From: Mycobacterium sp. 050128
Lineage (GTDB): Bacteria; Actinomycetota; Actinomycetes; Mycobacteriales; Mycobacteriaceae
Assembly: GCF_036409155.1 (NCBI RefSeq)
Contig: NZ_JAZGLW010000008.1
Span: 1 to 64,000 of the forward strand
Reading direction: 5' to 3'
Length of the DNA: 64,000 nt
Below are positions 44,660 to 53,382 of this stretch, piece by piece (within the stretch, counting starts at the first letter, position 1; the number at the start of each line of letters is the position of its first letter). The notes beneath the pieces were generated by a model. It worked only from the letters and a program-made list of their open reading frames with translations. It did no database searches and had not been told where the DNA came from. Both the position numbers and the translations under genes were made by a program.

Positions 44660-45142
44660 CTACCGCTGGCCCGGTGTGGTGTGCCCGAGCAGCCCGGCGC
44701 AACGGATCAGTACACGAGACAGGGCAGCCGCTGCGGTGTCCGCGTCGCCATCGAGGGCGATCCGGTGCGCGCATCGGGCGCCGGCGATGAGATGTTCGCT
44801 GGCGCGCGCGATGTCGTGCCGGCCGTTGTGCGGTGCTGTGGTGGCGTCGGTGAAAGCGGCTTCTAGAGACGCGATTTCGCGGTCTGCCGGATTCGGCGCC
44901 GGCAGCCAGGTGATTTCGCGGCCTTGAGTGGCTCCTCGCTGAACGAGGCCTTGACGTTGCAGAGTGCAAAGCACGCGGTATACCTGCTCCTGGATGGGAG
45001 GCCGGGCCGCCGCTACCCCGGTGATGGGAACCGCCGGGGCGCGTTCGCGCAGCTGTGCTGTGGTCAGGGGGCGTTGGGCACTGCGTAGCTGCGCGAGCAG
45101 ATCGTCGCGCAGGATGCGGGTTGCCGCGGTGATGTTAGGCAC
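44660..45142 (-). CDS. winged-helix-like regulatory protein
   Basis: 160-residue protein. Residues 10-75 (RILRDDLLAQLRSAQRPLTT, then QEQVYRVLCTLQRQGLVQRG and WLP) are a textbook winged-helix pattern with a recognition helix and wing. The C-terminal half is helical (AHRIALDGDADTAAAALSRV). It likely binds DNA and may regulate the operon. Its start overlaps the WhiB gene's end by 8 bases. Confidence 0.7.
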   Translation of the reverse strand: MPNITAATRILRDDLLAQLRSAQRPLTTAQLRERAPAVPITGVAAARPPIQEQVYRVLCTLQRQGLVQRGATQGREITWLPAPNPADREIASLEAAFTDATTAPHNGRHDIARASEHLIAGARCAHRIALDGDADTAAAALSRVLIRCAGLLGHTTPGQR

Positions 45143-45557
45143 TGGCCCGCTCCGTGAAGGCGGGTGCGGCCACGGGCGGCGTACGACGCGCGATCGCGGC
45201 GGCGCGGCGCCGGCGTTGTTCTCGTTGGCTGGCCGCGAAGTGCACCGCCTGGCGGATTTCTAGGGAACGGCGCCGCCATTCCGGGGATTGGTGTTGGTAG
45301 CGGTCGATTACCTCGCGGAGCCGAGAACGTGCCGCCCCTAGAGCAGCGTCGTGGCGAGCGCCTGGGAGCGCGACCGATGCCCACACTCCGTCGGTGACCT
45401 TGAGTCTTAGAGCCCGTTCGGCGCAGCTGACGATGACGGGACAGTTCCTGCAGATGGCGGCGGCCCTTTGTGCGCCGCTATAGGCGCGGAACCAGTCGTC
45501 ACCGTCGTCGTATGCGCACAAGCCGGTGTCTGCTTTCAAGGGCCGGATGTTCGTCAT
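45135..45557 (-). CDS. whiB: WhiB-like iron-sulfur regulator
   Basis: 140-residue WhiB-family protein. From ATG 45557 the cysteines are Cys14, Cys36, Cys39 and Cys45 (CRNCPVIVSC), the full four-Cys set for a [4Fe-4S] cluster. The G[VI]WGG turn appears as GVWASVALPG, and an arginine-rich C-terminus follows (RREQRRRRAAAIARR) that can contact DNA. WhiB proteins work with sigma factors. It is the first gene of the minus-strand operon and faces an XRE regulator across a 346-base region, so it likely controls plasmid functions such as transfer or the DarB-like enzyme. GGAG lies 6 bases ahead of the start. Confidence 0.9.
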   Translation of the reverse strand: MTNIRPLKADTGLCAYDDGDDWFRAYSGAQRAAAICRNCPVIVSCAERALRLKVTDGVWASVALPGARHDAALGAARSRLREVIDRYQHQSPEWRRRSLEIRQAVHFAASQREQRRRRAAAIARRTPPVAAPAFTERASA

Positions 45558-45903
45558 GACGCTCTCCATTCTTGCCTAAACCTGCGTACGCACCTGCGCA
45601 TGTTTCCTGTTGTAGACGTTTATAGCTGCTTACGCAATGTTAGGCAACACCTCGGAGGACAAAGGTTGCCAACCACATCGAATTCGCAGGTCAAATGCGT
45701 GACTTGTGGGCGACAGGTTCGACCGCGAGGCAGCGGCGCGGCCCTTGTTTCTGCTTATTCCTGCGTAATCTTGGTGGGCGAGTCGACAGCTGGTTCTGGT
45801 TCTTGACGTGTCCAGACGTGCGTGACCGTGGTCAACTTCTATAGTTGACTGGGAGGTAGCTGAAGGTCGTCGATGGGACGATCCGCGATCGTGAAGGGAT
45901 GCG
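45558..45903. promoter_or_regulatory. divergent promoter region, WhiB/XRE
   Basis: 346 bases between divergent regulators. The WhiB side is dense in short repeats based on TGCGTA: TGCGTACGCA (palindrome near 45588-45597), TTACGCA (45630-45636), and CTGCGTAATC (45761-45770). These are candidate operators. Nothing else is evident; a weak open frame on the plus strand is unlikely to be real. Confidence 0.5.
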
Positions 45904-46524
45904 GTGAGCGAGGAGGAGACCCCGTTCGACCGGGTGGGTAAGGCTGTTGCCGAGCGCCGCATCGAAGTCGGGTTCGAAACTCAGCGAGAATTGGCTGAGG
46001 CCGCGGGTGTGGCGCTGAACACCGCCGCGCTCCTGGAGCGTGGGAAATCGTGGCCCCAGGCCGCCAACCGCACCAAGTTTGAAGATGCACTGCAATGGCC
46101 GCGTGGGACTCTCAATGCGCTGCGCCGCGGACAGCCCATCCCGGAATCGGCGCCGCGATCCGCTGTTGCGCCCTCTGCGCCTGTGGCGCCGACTGATCCC
46201 CGTGCAAATTTACAGGCGTTGGGCATCGCGACCGCTGTGGCGGCTATCGCGGCGACATGTACGCGAATTCTGGTGCGGGACAACAACAATCCGGATGCCA
46301 AGGCGGCGCTGCGTGAGCTGGATAATCAACTGTTGCAGCTAGAGTCGCTGATCGCTGCGAGCTTGCCCCACGTGGCGGGATCGTCGTTTAGTGAGACCAT
46401 GTCGGCGCTGGCGCAATTGCATGAGTACCGCGACGTCATCCGTGACGCCGCCGAGGCACCGCCCCAGAGCGCTACGCCGTCGGCCGGCGCGCCACGTACG
46501 AGGATGGCATCGGCGAGATTTTGA
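45904..46524 (+). CDS. XRE-family regulator
   Basis: 206-residue HTH protein. The XRE domain covers about residues 8-75 (VGKAVAERRIEVGFETQREL, then VALNTAALLERGKSWPQ). A proline/alanine linker and a helical C-terminal domain (about 105-175, with DNNNPDAKAALRELDNQLLQLE) follow. GTG 45904 is preceded by AGGGAT. It is divergent from WhiB, the usual setting for a control pair, and its end overlaps the convergent NlpC/P60 gene by 53 bases. Confidence 0.85.
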   Translation: MSEEETPFDRVGKAVAERRIEVGFETQRELAEAAGVALNTAALLERGKSWPQAANRTKFEDALQWPRGTLNALRRGQPIPESAPRSAVAPSAPVAPTDPRANLQALGIATAVAAIAATCTRILVRDNNNPDAKAALRELDNQLLQLESLIAASLPHVAGSSFSETMSALAQLHEYRDVIRDAAEAPPQSATPSAGAPRTRMASARF

Positions 46525-47506
46525 CCGGGACGCCGGATTGTTGGGCTTCCACGACCTGGGTGGGGCTGATCGCGAGCATGACGTGGCCGGCCTCGGGGAA
46601 GATGAGGTCTCCGCCTTCGACCTGACCGTGAGGCACCGCCGCACCTTGGTGGATTTGGGTGTAGGTATCTGGCCCCAAGGTGATGCCGGCTTGCGCGTAT
46701 GCCCAGTGGGTCAGGCCCGAACAGTCAAATTGACTGGGGCCCTTGGCTCCCCAGACATAGGGGCACCCTAAGCGGGTCAGTGCTTCTTTGACCGCGATGC
46801 GCGCTAATGGGCTGCCGCCGCTGATGGCGGCGTCGTGACTGCCGGCAAGTTCGGGGTGATCGCCGCGGTGGCCTCGGTTCAGCGTGGAAAGGGCGGTACT
46901 GAGGCCGGGGATTGACCCCAGTCCCCCGCTGCCCATGCCCATGCCCATGGGTGCGCCGCCCATCATGGGGCTCGCGCCTGCCATCGGGCTGCCACCGCCC
47001 ATCCCGCCGTACCCAGCGGAGCCCTGCTGAATCAGCCGGGCGAGCTCGACGTTGCGGCGCTCAGAGACCCGCAAGAGCGCCTTGGCCCGGTCAAGCTGGC
47101 TTTGCAGATGGGTGACCAATTCGCGCTTGCCCGCCGGCGTGCCAGTCGCCGGGGCGATCGCGGCCACCCCTGAACGGGCGTCGGTGATCACCCCGTCCAT
47201 GCGCCCACCACCATTGACAGCGGCCTGACCGGTGCCATTCAACGGCGGTCCTGTGCCGTTATCTGCGCCGATCGCGCCGTCGAGCGCGAACTGCTGACCC
47301 TGATTGGCCACCCCGTAGGTTGTGGCCGCTCCCCCACTCCAGCCCGCGGCGGCGGCCTGGCCAGTCTGGGCCACACCGTCACGAGCAGTCACCAACGCCG
47401 GCGTCGAGGACCACCCAGAATTGGTCACCGGTGCGGATCCAAACAACCTGCGACCATCGCCGAGCGCACGGCCAGCCGCGGCCACCAGCTCATCGAGCGA
47501 GGTCAT
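46472..47506 (-). CDS. NlpC/P60 peptidase with ESX-type N-terminal module
   Basis: 344-residue protein. The N-terminal ~150 residues are a helical module with a WSGGAA (WxG-like) turn near residue 60 and many Gly/Ala/Met residues up to about 210 (MGGGSPMAGASPMMGG-type). The C-terminal NlpC/P60 domain has Cys262 in FDCSGLTHWAY and His308 in GHVML. It should cleave peptidoglycan peptide bonds. The module probably directs export through an ESX system, as no Sec signal is visible. I choose ATG 47506 because it is shared with the next paralogue. Secretion is inferred. Confidence 0.88.
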   Translation of the reverse strand: MTSLDELVAAAGRALGDGRRLFGSAPVTNSGWSSTPALVTARDGVAQTGQAAAAGWSGGAATTYGVANQGQQFALDGAIGADNGTGPPLNGTGQAAVNGGGRMDGVITDARSGVAAIAPATGTPAGKRELVTHLQSQLDRAKALLRVSERRNVELARLIQQGSAGYGGMGGGSPMAGASPMMGGAPMGMGMGSGGLGSIPGLSTALSTLNRGHRGDHPELAGSHDAAISGGSPLARIAVKEALTRLGCPYVWGAKGPSQFDCSGLTHWAYAQAGITLGPDTYTQIHQGAAVPHGQVEGGDLIFPEAGHVMLAISPTQVVEAQQSGVPVKISPMPSSYVARRPTA

Positions 47507-47560
47507 AGCAGGCAGTATCACCCAAACCGGCCCCAGGCGGCTATCACCACCACCAACTTC
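46917..47560. repeat. 644-bp direct repeat, copy 1
   Basis: This segment covers the upstream region, start codon and N-terminal module of the NlpC/P60 gene. By eye it is identical to 48052-48695 with no gap (offset 1,135). The repeat ends sharply in both genes at the Gly/Met-rich linker. Confidence 0.85.
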
Positions 47561-47564
47561 GGTG

Positions 47565-48641
47565 TTAATACCCCTTGGGGGGGCGGGTTGGGTCGGCCTG
47601 TTGGATGTTGGCCGCCAGGTTCGAGGCGTCACCGGCGACGTGGTAGCGGCGACGGGCGTAGTTGATGAACGCGCATGCTTCGGCGACGTCGTCAGATCGG
47701 CTGCCGGAGGTGCCTGGCTGATGGTACTGGCGGAAGGTTGCCCCGGTGAACTGGAACGATCCGTCGCTGGGGTCGCCCTTTGCGGCGTTGGAGTCACTGT
47801 GGTTGACGGCACCGTTATTGAAACCGGACTCACGCTTGGCCACGACCATCATTCCGGCTTCCCAGCGGGCTCGAGCGGTCGGGTCGTATATGCCTTCGAT
47901 GTCGAGGGCCTTGCGGATGGCAGCGCGTACACGATCTGCTCCTGGACCCGTGGGTTCGGCTGCCAGCGAGAGCTTGTCACTGCGCTGTCCGCGGTGGCTT
48001 CGGTTAAGAGCGGATAGGGCAGCGCTTAGACGCGGAAGCATCAGCGGGCTACCCAGTCCCCCGCTGCCCATGCCCATGCCCATGGGTGCGCCGCCCATCA
48101 TGGGGCTCGCGCCTGCCATCGGGCTGCCACCGCCCATCCCGCCGTACCCAGCGGAGCCCTGCTGAATCAGCCGGGCGAGCTCGACGTTGCGGCGCTCAGA
48201 GACCCGCAAGAGCGCCTTGGCCCGGTCAAGCTGGCTTTGCAGATGGGTGACCAATTCGCGCTTGCCCGCCGGCGTGCCAGTCGCCGGGGCGATCGCGGCC
48301 ACCCCTGAACGGGCGTCGGTGATCACCCCGTCCATGCGCCCACCACCATTGACAGCGGCCTGACCGGTGCCATTCAACGGCGGTCCTGTGCCGTTATCTG
48401 CGCCGATCGCGCCGTCGAGCGCGAACTGCTGACCCTGATTGGCCACCCCGTAGGTTGTGGCCGCTCCCCCACTCCAGCCCGCGGCGGCGGCCTGGCCAGT
48501 CTGGGCCACACCGTCACGAGCAGTCACCAACGCCGGCGTCGAGGACCACCCAGAATTGGTCACCGGTGCGGATCCAAACAACCTGCGACCATCGCCGAGC
48601 GCACGGCCAGCCGCGGCCACCAGCTCATCGAGCGAGGTCAT
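47565..48641 (-). CDS. lytic transglycosylase (SLT) with ESX-type N-terminal module
   Basis: 358-residue protein with the same N-terminal module as its neighbour, then a lysozyme-like SLT transglycosylase domain: AKRESGFNNGA with the catalytic Glu271, GSFQFTGATFRQYH, and ACAFINYARRRY near the end. It would cut glycan strands, complementing the peptide cleavage of the NlpC/P60 partner, so the pair could open the wall for secretion or transfer. ATG 48641 is the start shared with the paralogue. It lies 118 bases after the ParB-like stop in the parA direction and may belong to that transcript. Confidence 0.88.
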   Translation of the reverse strand: MTSLDELVAAAGRALGDGRRLFGSAPVTNSGWSSTPALVTARDGVAQTGQAAAAGWSGGAATTYGVANQGQQFALDGAIGADNGTGPPLNGTGQAAVNGGGRMDGVITDARSGVAAIAPATGTPAGKRELVTHLQSQLDRAKALLRVSERRNVELARLIQQGSAGYGGMGGGSPMAGASPMMGGAPMGMGMGSGGLGSPLMLPRLSAALSALNRSHRGQRSDKLSLAAEPTGPGADRVRAAIRKALDIEGIYDPTARARWEAGMMVVAKRESGFNNGAVNHSDSNAAKGDPSDGSFQFTGATFRQYHQPGTSGSRSDDVAEACAFINYARRRYHVAGDASNLAANIQQADPTRPPKGY

Positions 48642-48695
48642 AGCAGGCAGTATCACCCAAACCGGCCCCAGGCGGCTATCACCACCACCAACTTC
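48052..48695. repeat. 644-bp direct repeat, copy 2
   Basis: Second copy of the segment at 46917-47560, covering the upstream region and N-terminal module of the SLT transglycosylase gene. Base-for-base identity implies recent duplication or gene conversion. Confidence 0.85.
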
Positions 48696-48759
48696 CCGCA
48701 CCAGACCCCCGGACCGCCGGGGCCCCCCGGCGGGGTATGAAGCCCACCCAAGTGCGGGA

Positions 48760-49368
48760 TCAATCAGCCTTGAAATAGAACCGCAACGCCTGCTCCACCA
48801 GAGCACTACGCGACGGCGCGTTCCACTCGGCCACCAGTCCATCAAGGACCTTGCCATCGGCCTGATTCAATCCCGTCAAGGGAATACGTGCAGGCGGTTG
48901 AGCATGGCGTCGCCTTCGCGATGATGTCGCAGGCCGTCGGGAGAACAATCCCCCTCCCCCAGCCGCCTCGCTGATCGCTTCGGTACGCCAATATGTCGCG
49001 AGCTGCTCTTGATGGGCTTCGATCGCATCGAGGACGACTTGCGCATACGTGCGGGCGCTAATGGGATCACGACTGCGCTCCTTGGTCGTTAGCTGGCGCA
49101 GTAGCCGGTGAATTTGGGGCGCCACTTCAGCGGTGGGGACGCTCACAGCGGCGCGGGACCTCCGCGATCGGACTGTGCGCTGCTCCGAGGCCGAGCCAGC
49201 TAATGGCGCCGAAAGGTCATCCTCGGCTTCCCGAGCCAAGTAATCGCCGTCGGTATCCTCGTTGGAGTCCACCGCCGCGGCCTCATTACGCGCGGGCACC
49301 GCAGGCCGCTGAGGCATGAGGTCATCGATGTCATCGAGTTGTTCGGCGAAAACGCCCTTCTTTGTCAC
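48760..49368 (-). CDS. ParB-like partition partner protein
   Basis: 202-residue protein encoded 28 bases after ParA on the same strand. The N-terminus is acidic and flexible (DDIDDLMPQRP), typical of a ParA-stimulating tail. The middle is an Arg-rich helical segment (IHRLLRQLTTKERSRD). The C-terminal ~45 residues (PLTGLNQADGKVLDGLVAEW, then RSALVEQALRFYF) resemble a ribbon-helix-helix domain. It most likely binds the centromere and activates ParA, though it is not a classic ParB. Function is inferred from position. Confidence 0.72.
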   Translation of the reverse strand: MTKKGVFAEQLDDIDDLMPQRPAVPARNEAAAVDSNEDTDGDYLAREAEDDLSAPLAGSASEQRTVRSRRSRAAVSVPTAEVAPQIHRLLRQLTTKERSRDPISARTYAQVVLDAIEAHQEQLATYWRTEAISEAAGGGGLFSRRPATSSRRRRHAQPPARIPLTGLNQADGKVLDGLVAEWNAPSRSALVEQALRFYFKAD

Positions 49369-49396
49369 GTGCTCGGCCCCTTCTTTCGGTCACACG

Positions 49397-50311
49397 TCAG
49401 GTTTGCGGGAGCTGGGCAAATACCCGCTGCAGGATCTCGCGGGTCAGGTTTTGGTAGTCATTTGCCAGCGACACAGGATCGCTCGAACGCAAACGGGGAA
49501 TATCTTCACTTCGCCCTTCACGCAGCGCTGCCAACAACGCCGTCTGACTTTCCTTACTGGCTTGCACCAGCTCCTGAGCAGTGAGGTGGCGTTCACGTGT
49601 CTCAAGGGCCGGCCCCGACGCGTGACGAATCGTCGCGGTAAATGGCTCCGCACTGGAACCCTCAAGCAGATCGCGCACCCGATTCGAGATGAATTCATTG
49701 CGGGCTGTGGCCCGAGGGTTGACCTGGAACAATACGACGCCGAGCAACGTGATGGCCGAGCCGCGGCGCCTGGCCCGTAAGTAGCTGGTCGCCAACTGCT
49801 CAACTCCGCGCATGGACCCACTGTCTTCGCGCGCCGGCACGACAAGATGCGAACACACTTCGAGCAGGGCCAACAATAGCGTGACGTCACCGTGACCCGA
49901 GTCGACAAGAACAAGATCGTACTTCTCGCGCTCACAAAGGTCGTTTAGCGCGCGTCGGAAATTGTCAGCGATGTCGATCCCGGCATCGGCGGCCCGGTCT
50001 GCCGAGGTAGACACCAAGCCAAGGCTCGGTCCCCCCATGACGATGTCTAGATTCGGGCGAATATCTTTGAACGGCTTCAGGTCAGCGCCGTACTGCATGA
50101 CCGATGCCAGATGACGGCCCTTATCCCATTGGGTGGGCGGTACGCCCAGGTCTTCGGTAGTGAGATTTCCCTGCTGGTCAACGTCAAATACCACTACGCG
50201 ACGGCCGCGGCGCGCGACAGCGACGGCGACGTTGGCGACGATCGAAGACTTCCCCACCCCGCCCTTTTGGTTCCCAACCAGAACGGCGGGCGTGCCCGCT
50301 GCTGCTGCCAT
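49397..50311 (-). CDS. parA: ParA-family partition ATPase
   Basis: 304-residue ParA/MinD-type ATPase. The deviant Walker A is NQKGGVGKSS with Lys16 and Lys21; FDVDQQGNLT is the A' box; DLVLVDSGHG is the Walker B. The C-terminus includes a helical region (ARNEFISNRVRDLLEG). It should segregate the replicon with the small partner downstream. I place the start at ATG 50311; TATAGT on the minus strand (50319-50324) lies 7 bases ahead, so the mRNA is leaderless. A longer frame upstream is not protein-like. About 2 kb of non-coding repeats sits upstream. Confidence 0.9.
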   Translation of the reverse strand: MAAAAGTPAVLVGNQKGGVGKSSIVANVAVAVARRGRRVVVFDVDQQGNLTTEDLGVPPTQWDKGRHLASVMQYGADLKPFKDIRPNLDIVMGGPSLGLVSTSADRAADAGIDIADNFRRALNDLCEREKYDLVLVDSGHGDVTLLLALLEVCSHLVVPAREDSGSMRGVEQLATSYLRARRRGSAITLLGVVLFQVNPRATARNEFISNRVRDLLEGSSAEPFTATIRHASGPALETRERHLTAQELVQASKESQTALLAALREGRSEDIPRLRSSDPVSLANDYQNLTREILQRVFAQLPQT

Positions 50312-50324
50312 GGCGGCCACTATA

Positions 50325-52350
50325 CCTGACCATCCGCGTTTTGGTACACATGCACAAGCGCTTTGCAGGGCAACTGCCAACGTGGTTGGTCAGCATCATG
50401 GTCTGGTGGGGGTCAGCGCGCATCGATGTGCGTCTGGGAACGTCACTAAACAAGGGCTGTTACACCACGGGGTACAGCGACCATGATACCGCCCGGTACA
50501 CACCCCTTTGCCCTGCCATTGTCCGTAGTTCGTACACGTGATCTGGAACGGTGCGTCGGCGCGCGCGAGCCCACACACCGTGCGACATGGCCCGATGGCC
50601 GCGTGGCGCAGCGGTGTGCGATACACCTGTGCAATGGTGTGCGCATGATGAGCACCGCACGGTCGCAAATGTGTGTGTGCATGCGCATGCCACTGCGACT
50701 GTGCATGCGCGTTGTCATGCGCTTAGCGCAGCGCTTGACCAGGGAGTCCGCAACGCCGCGTGTACAGTCTCTGCTGAAGGAGTGTGGCATCCACGTGGCC
50801 CAGCACGGGGTGAACCATGTTGTCGTGCGTATGTGAACCCAGGTGTACACATCCGTCCGCCGCCACGGGACGAGCCGTCGAGGCAAGTACATGGTCCGAC
50901 CAATTGGTACGCGCACGACCGCGGGTATGGTGCTACGCATTGCTAGCCATTTCTGGATGCTCCACGTCAGACGCGAGGACCAGGGGAGTGGACTACCCAT
51001 GGCGAGGGCGATCACCATGAGCGTGCCACCGCGGGTCCTCGTGCAGCTCGTCCCCATGAAGGCGCTGCTCGGCGCGGCTTGCACGCCCCTCACCATAGAC
51101 GGCCAGCAGGCGTTATGCAGTCACATAGGCATCCGTTTGGTGCGCGCGTGTCGCTGCAACGATGTAATTTCTAGCCGGTCGGCTTACGGCCCGGCGGCTG
51201 TATGTCGCGCTCGAATGCGTAGGTCACAGCCCCGAGAAAGTAGTTCGCGGCTCGGACCCCACGCATTGGGAAGTGTAAGCAAGGCGCGATTCCCACGCCC
51301 GGATAGATTCGGCTGGGAGACGAGCTGACGAACTCACTCATCCGAAACAGCGCGCGAGCATGTCAGTCCAGTGACACCAGGCAGGTGACCGCGGAGCACG
51401 GTCCCAGTCCTATAGGCCCGGACCATTTGGGCTGACTCGCGATCGACCGCCGCCCTTAACCATGAGCCCTGGAAAGTAACCTGTGAACCGGCGTTTCTGG
51501 ACCGCACGGTGGAAAGTCGCGGGTCGGCGAGCACGATCCAGAGGTGCATATTCGTGCCGACTGCCTTCCCCTACCTCGCGATGTCCGATAGCCGACCGCA
51601 TAGGCCATGCTTCGCTTGTGGCGTCGTCGGGGGGATCAGTACTGGCGGTATCGGGGCAGTACGTTTAGGCCTGGCTGAGAGGAACCCTGATCGCTGCGAG
51701 GTTCGGGAAACGTCCCGGCAAAATACGTCCGTCTGGCGTCGGGCCGGGGATGTTTCGGGTCGAAATCTCTGCCGCATTGATGCTAGCGACCCGCTCCGTG
51801 TCGCGCTGGAGGTGTCATGCGCCGCAAGTCCCGTTGCGGAGGACCGCCGGCTATTTGCGGCAACCAGGAATGGGAGCGACTTTGGGCTGTGGTCCCGCCC
51901 GCCGGCGCCCGCCATCGAGGCCGCCGGCGGGAACACGAGGACGGGGACTTTTGGGTGGCGTCAGTGTTCGCGTCGAGATTGTGGGTCGAATGCATGCGAC
52001 ACCCGGAGCAGCGAGCGGGGGCGTGTGTGACCAGCGGTTTTACCGCGGCGCGGAAATTTGGGATTAGCCCAGAGAAGCACAAAGGGCCCTAGCTAGCGTG
52101 CTCACGAAACAAAGCCCTCGCCGGCCGCAGCCCCCCGGATAAGGCACCGTTTGGCGCCCCAGGACCAAATTAGGGCGTTTCTGCAGGTGGCGACTTGCGG
52201 GGCAGGGCGTGGTTTCAGCTAATCCGGATAACACGGCTGTACTACGCTGACACCGCCGCGCCGCTGCGTGGGCACCAGGACACCATGGCAGGACGCGCTT
52301 TGGCGGATGATGCCGACATTCTCGGAGTGAGTGAGCGCGATACTGGGCGC
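50325..52350. other. 2-kb gene-poor region with short repeats, candidate par site/oriV
   Basis: No convincing gene was found here, although short open frames exist. The first 600 bases repeat GGTACAC-type words: GGTACACA at 50343-50350 and 50495-50502, with GGTACAGC near 50471, CGTACACG near 50531, TGTACAC near 50845 and GGTACGC near 50906. TGTGCATGCGC-type words are clustered at 50660-50725. This sits directly upstream of parA and fits a centromere or an iteron origin. From 51330 to 52200 only weak frames occur, such as 51817-52092, which I do not support. I see no terminator or insertion sequence. Confidence 0.55.
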
Positions 52351-53013
52351 ATGTCACTCGAGGTGCTGATAACGGAGGCAGCCCGCGCACTAAGCGATGC
52401 CCGCAAGCTATTCGGGCCCTCCCCAGTCAACGGGCGATGGCCCTCACCTCAATTCCTGGTCGACGGCCGACAAGCCGTCGCCGAGGCCGGGCGGGCGGCG
52501 GCGTCAAGCTGGCGCGGCCAGGCCGAAACGGCGTACCGCTCGGGCAGCAGCAAGCAGCTGCAATGGTTGGACAACACAATCACGGCGGACACCCGAATTG
52601 CTTCGCCCTTCGCCAACGCCGGACAAGGCGTCATGGAGGGGGCTCAGAACATGGACGGCTTGATCGCCGAGACCCGCTCCGGAGTCAATGCGCTGGCCCC
52701 TCGGGCGCGTACCACTGCCGGCCAGCGGGAGCTGGCCACGTACCTAGAGGGCCAGGTCAACCGGGCCAAAGATCTGGTACAGACCTTTCAGGAACGCAGC
52801 ACCGACCTCGCGGCACGCATTGATGCCGCCGCTCTCGGTTACCATGCCGACCGCCCGGGCACACCGCAAATTGCACTCAAGCCTCACCAGGGATACATCA
52901 TTTGGTGCACACCCTCGACTACCGTGGATGGGTACATATGCGAATTCCTCCAGGATGACGGTTCGATCATTTGGAGGCATTCACCCATCGACATCACTGG
53001 AGGCATGCCGTAG
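52351..53013 (+). CDS. third paralogue of ESX-type module protein
   Basis: 220-residue protein. Residues 1-165 align with the N-terminal module of the two hydrolases (ARALSDARKLFGPSPVN against ARALGDGRRLFGSAPV; WRGQAETAY; MDGLIAETRSGVNALAP against MDGVITDARSGVAAIAP). The remaining ~55 residues are different and lack any enzymatic motif; they contain GYIIWCTPSTTVDGYICEFL. ATG 52351 aligns with the paralogues; an in-frame GTG at 52327 is also possible. The next gene overlaps by one base (TAGTG). It may be a secreted protein with a short specialised tail. Confidence 0.82.
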   Translation: MSLEVLITEAARALSDARKLFGPSPVNGRWPSPQFLVDGRQAVAEAGRAAASSWRGQAETAYRSGSSKQLQWLDNTITADTRIASPFANAGQGVMEGAQNMDGLIAETRSGVNALAPRARTTAGQRELATYLEGQVNRAKDLVQTFQERSTDLAARIDAAALGYHADRPGTPQIALKPHQGYIIWCTPSTTVDGYICEFLQDDGSIIWRHSPIDITGGMP

Positions 53014-53378
53014 TGGACGTCGAAACGCAAGCCGACATCGAACGGCTCATGGTGGAGCGCAACGTCTCCTTTGTCTTCAAGCCCTGCATCATCGAGCAGC
53101 CAGACGGCAGCTGGCTAGCTCGGTATCCGGGGGCGGATTGGTCAGTCAGCGGCGATAATGAGACCGAGGCACGCCAGCGGCTCCGCGCCGAGCAATTGGC
53201 CCGGATGGGCGACTCCACCCATGCGGACTGGAAGATTCAAGCTGTCCGCCAATACCTGGAGAACGGCCATGCCGATGGGGTGTATGCGCTGGATAACGAC
53301 ACTGTCGGCCAGGTGATTGACGCCGGGACGTCGACGGCTCTCGATGCCGCGGTGGCTGCCGTCGACCACCCGCGCTAG
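53013..53378 (+). CDS. small protein coupled to ESX-type module protein
   Basis: 121-residue protein starting VDVETQADIERLMVERNVSF. GTG 53013 overlaps the preceding stop (TAGTG) and GGAGG lies 9 bases before it, so the pair is translationally coupled. The sequence looks like a compact alpha/beta domain (FVFKPCIIEQPDGSWLARYP, GDNETEARQRLRAEQ). No signal peptide. A partner, chaperone or immunity role for the preceding protein is possible, but nothing in the sequence settles it. Confidence 0.72.
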   Translation: MDVETQADIERLMVERNVSFVFKPCIIEQPDGSWLARYPGADWSVSGDNETEARQRLRAEQLARMGDSTHADWKIQAVRQYLENGHADGVYALDNDTVGQVIDAGTSTALDAAVAAVDHPR

Positions 53379-53382
53379 GTTC

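Noticed and set aside
50640..50730. CRISPR-like array from repeated TGTGCATGCGC words
   Set aside because: Repeats are short and irregular with no constant spacer length, and no cas genes are in the window.
50551..51096. Several open frames on both strands in the repeat region upstream of parA
   Set aside because: They are rich in Cys, His, Met and Arg from GTGCGCATG repeats, with no domain or consistent codon use.
51334..51549. 71-residue minus-strand open frame
   Set aside because: Its composition is partly protein-like, but it has no homologue I can name, no RBS, and lies in a non-coding stretch.
51509..52092. Plus-strand frames near 51.5-52.1 kb as genes
   Set aside because: No recognisable fold, weak starts, and amino-acid composition typical of non-coding GC-rich DNA.
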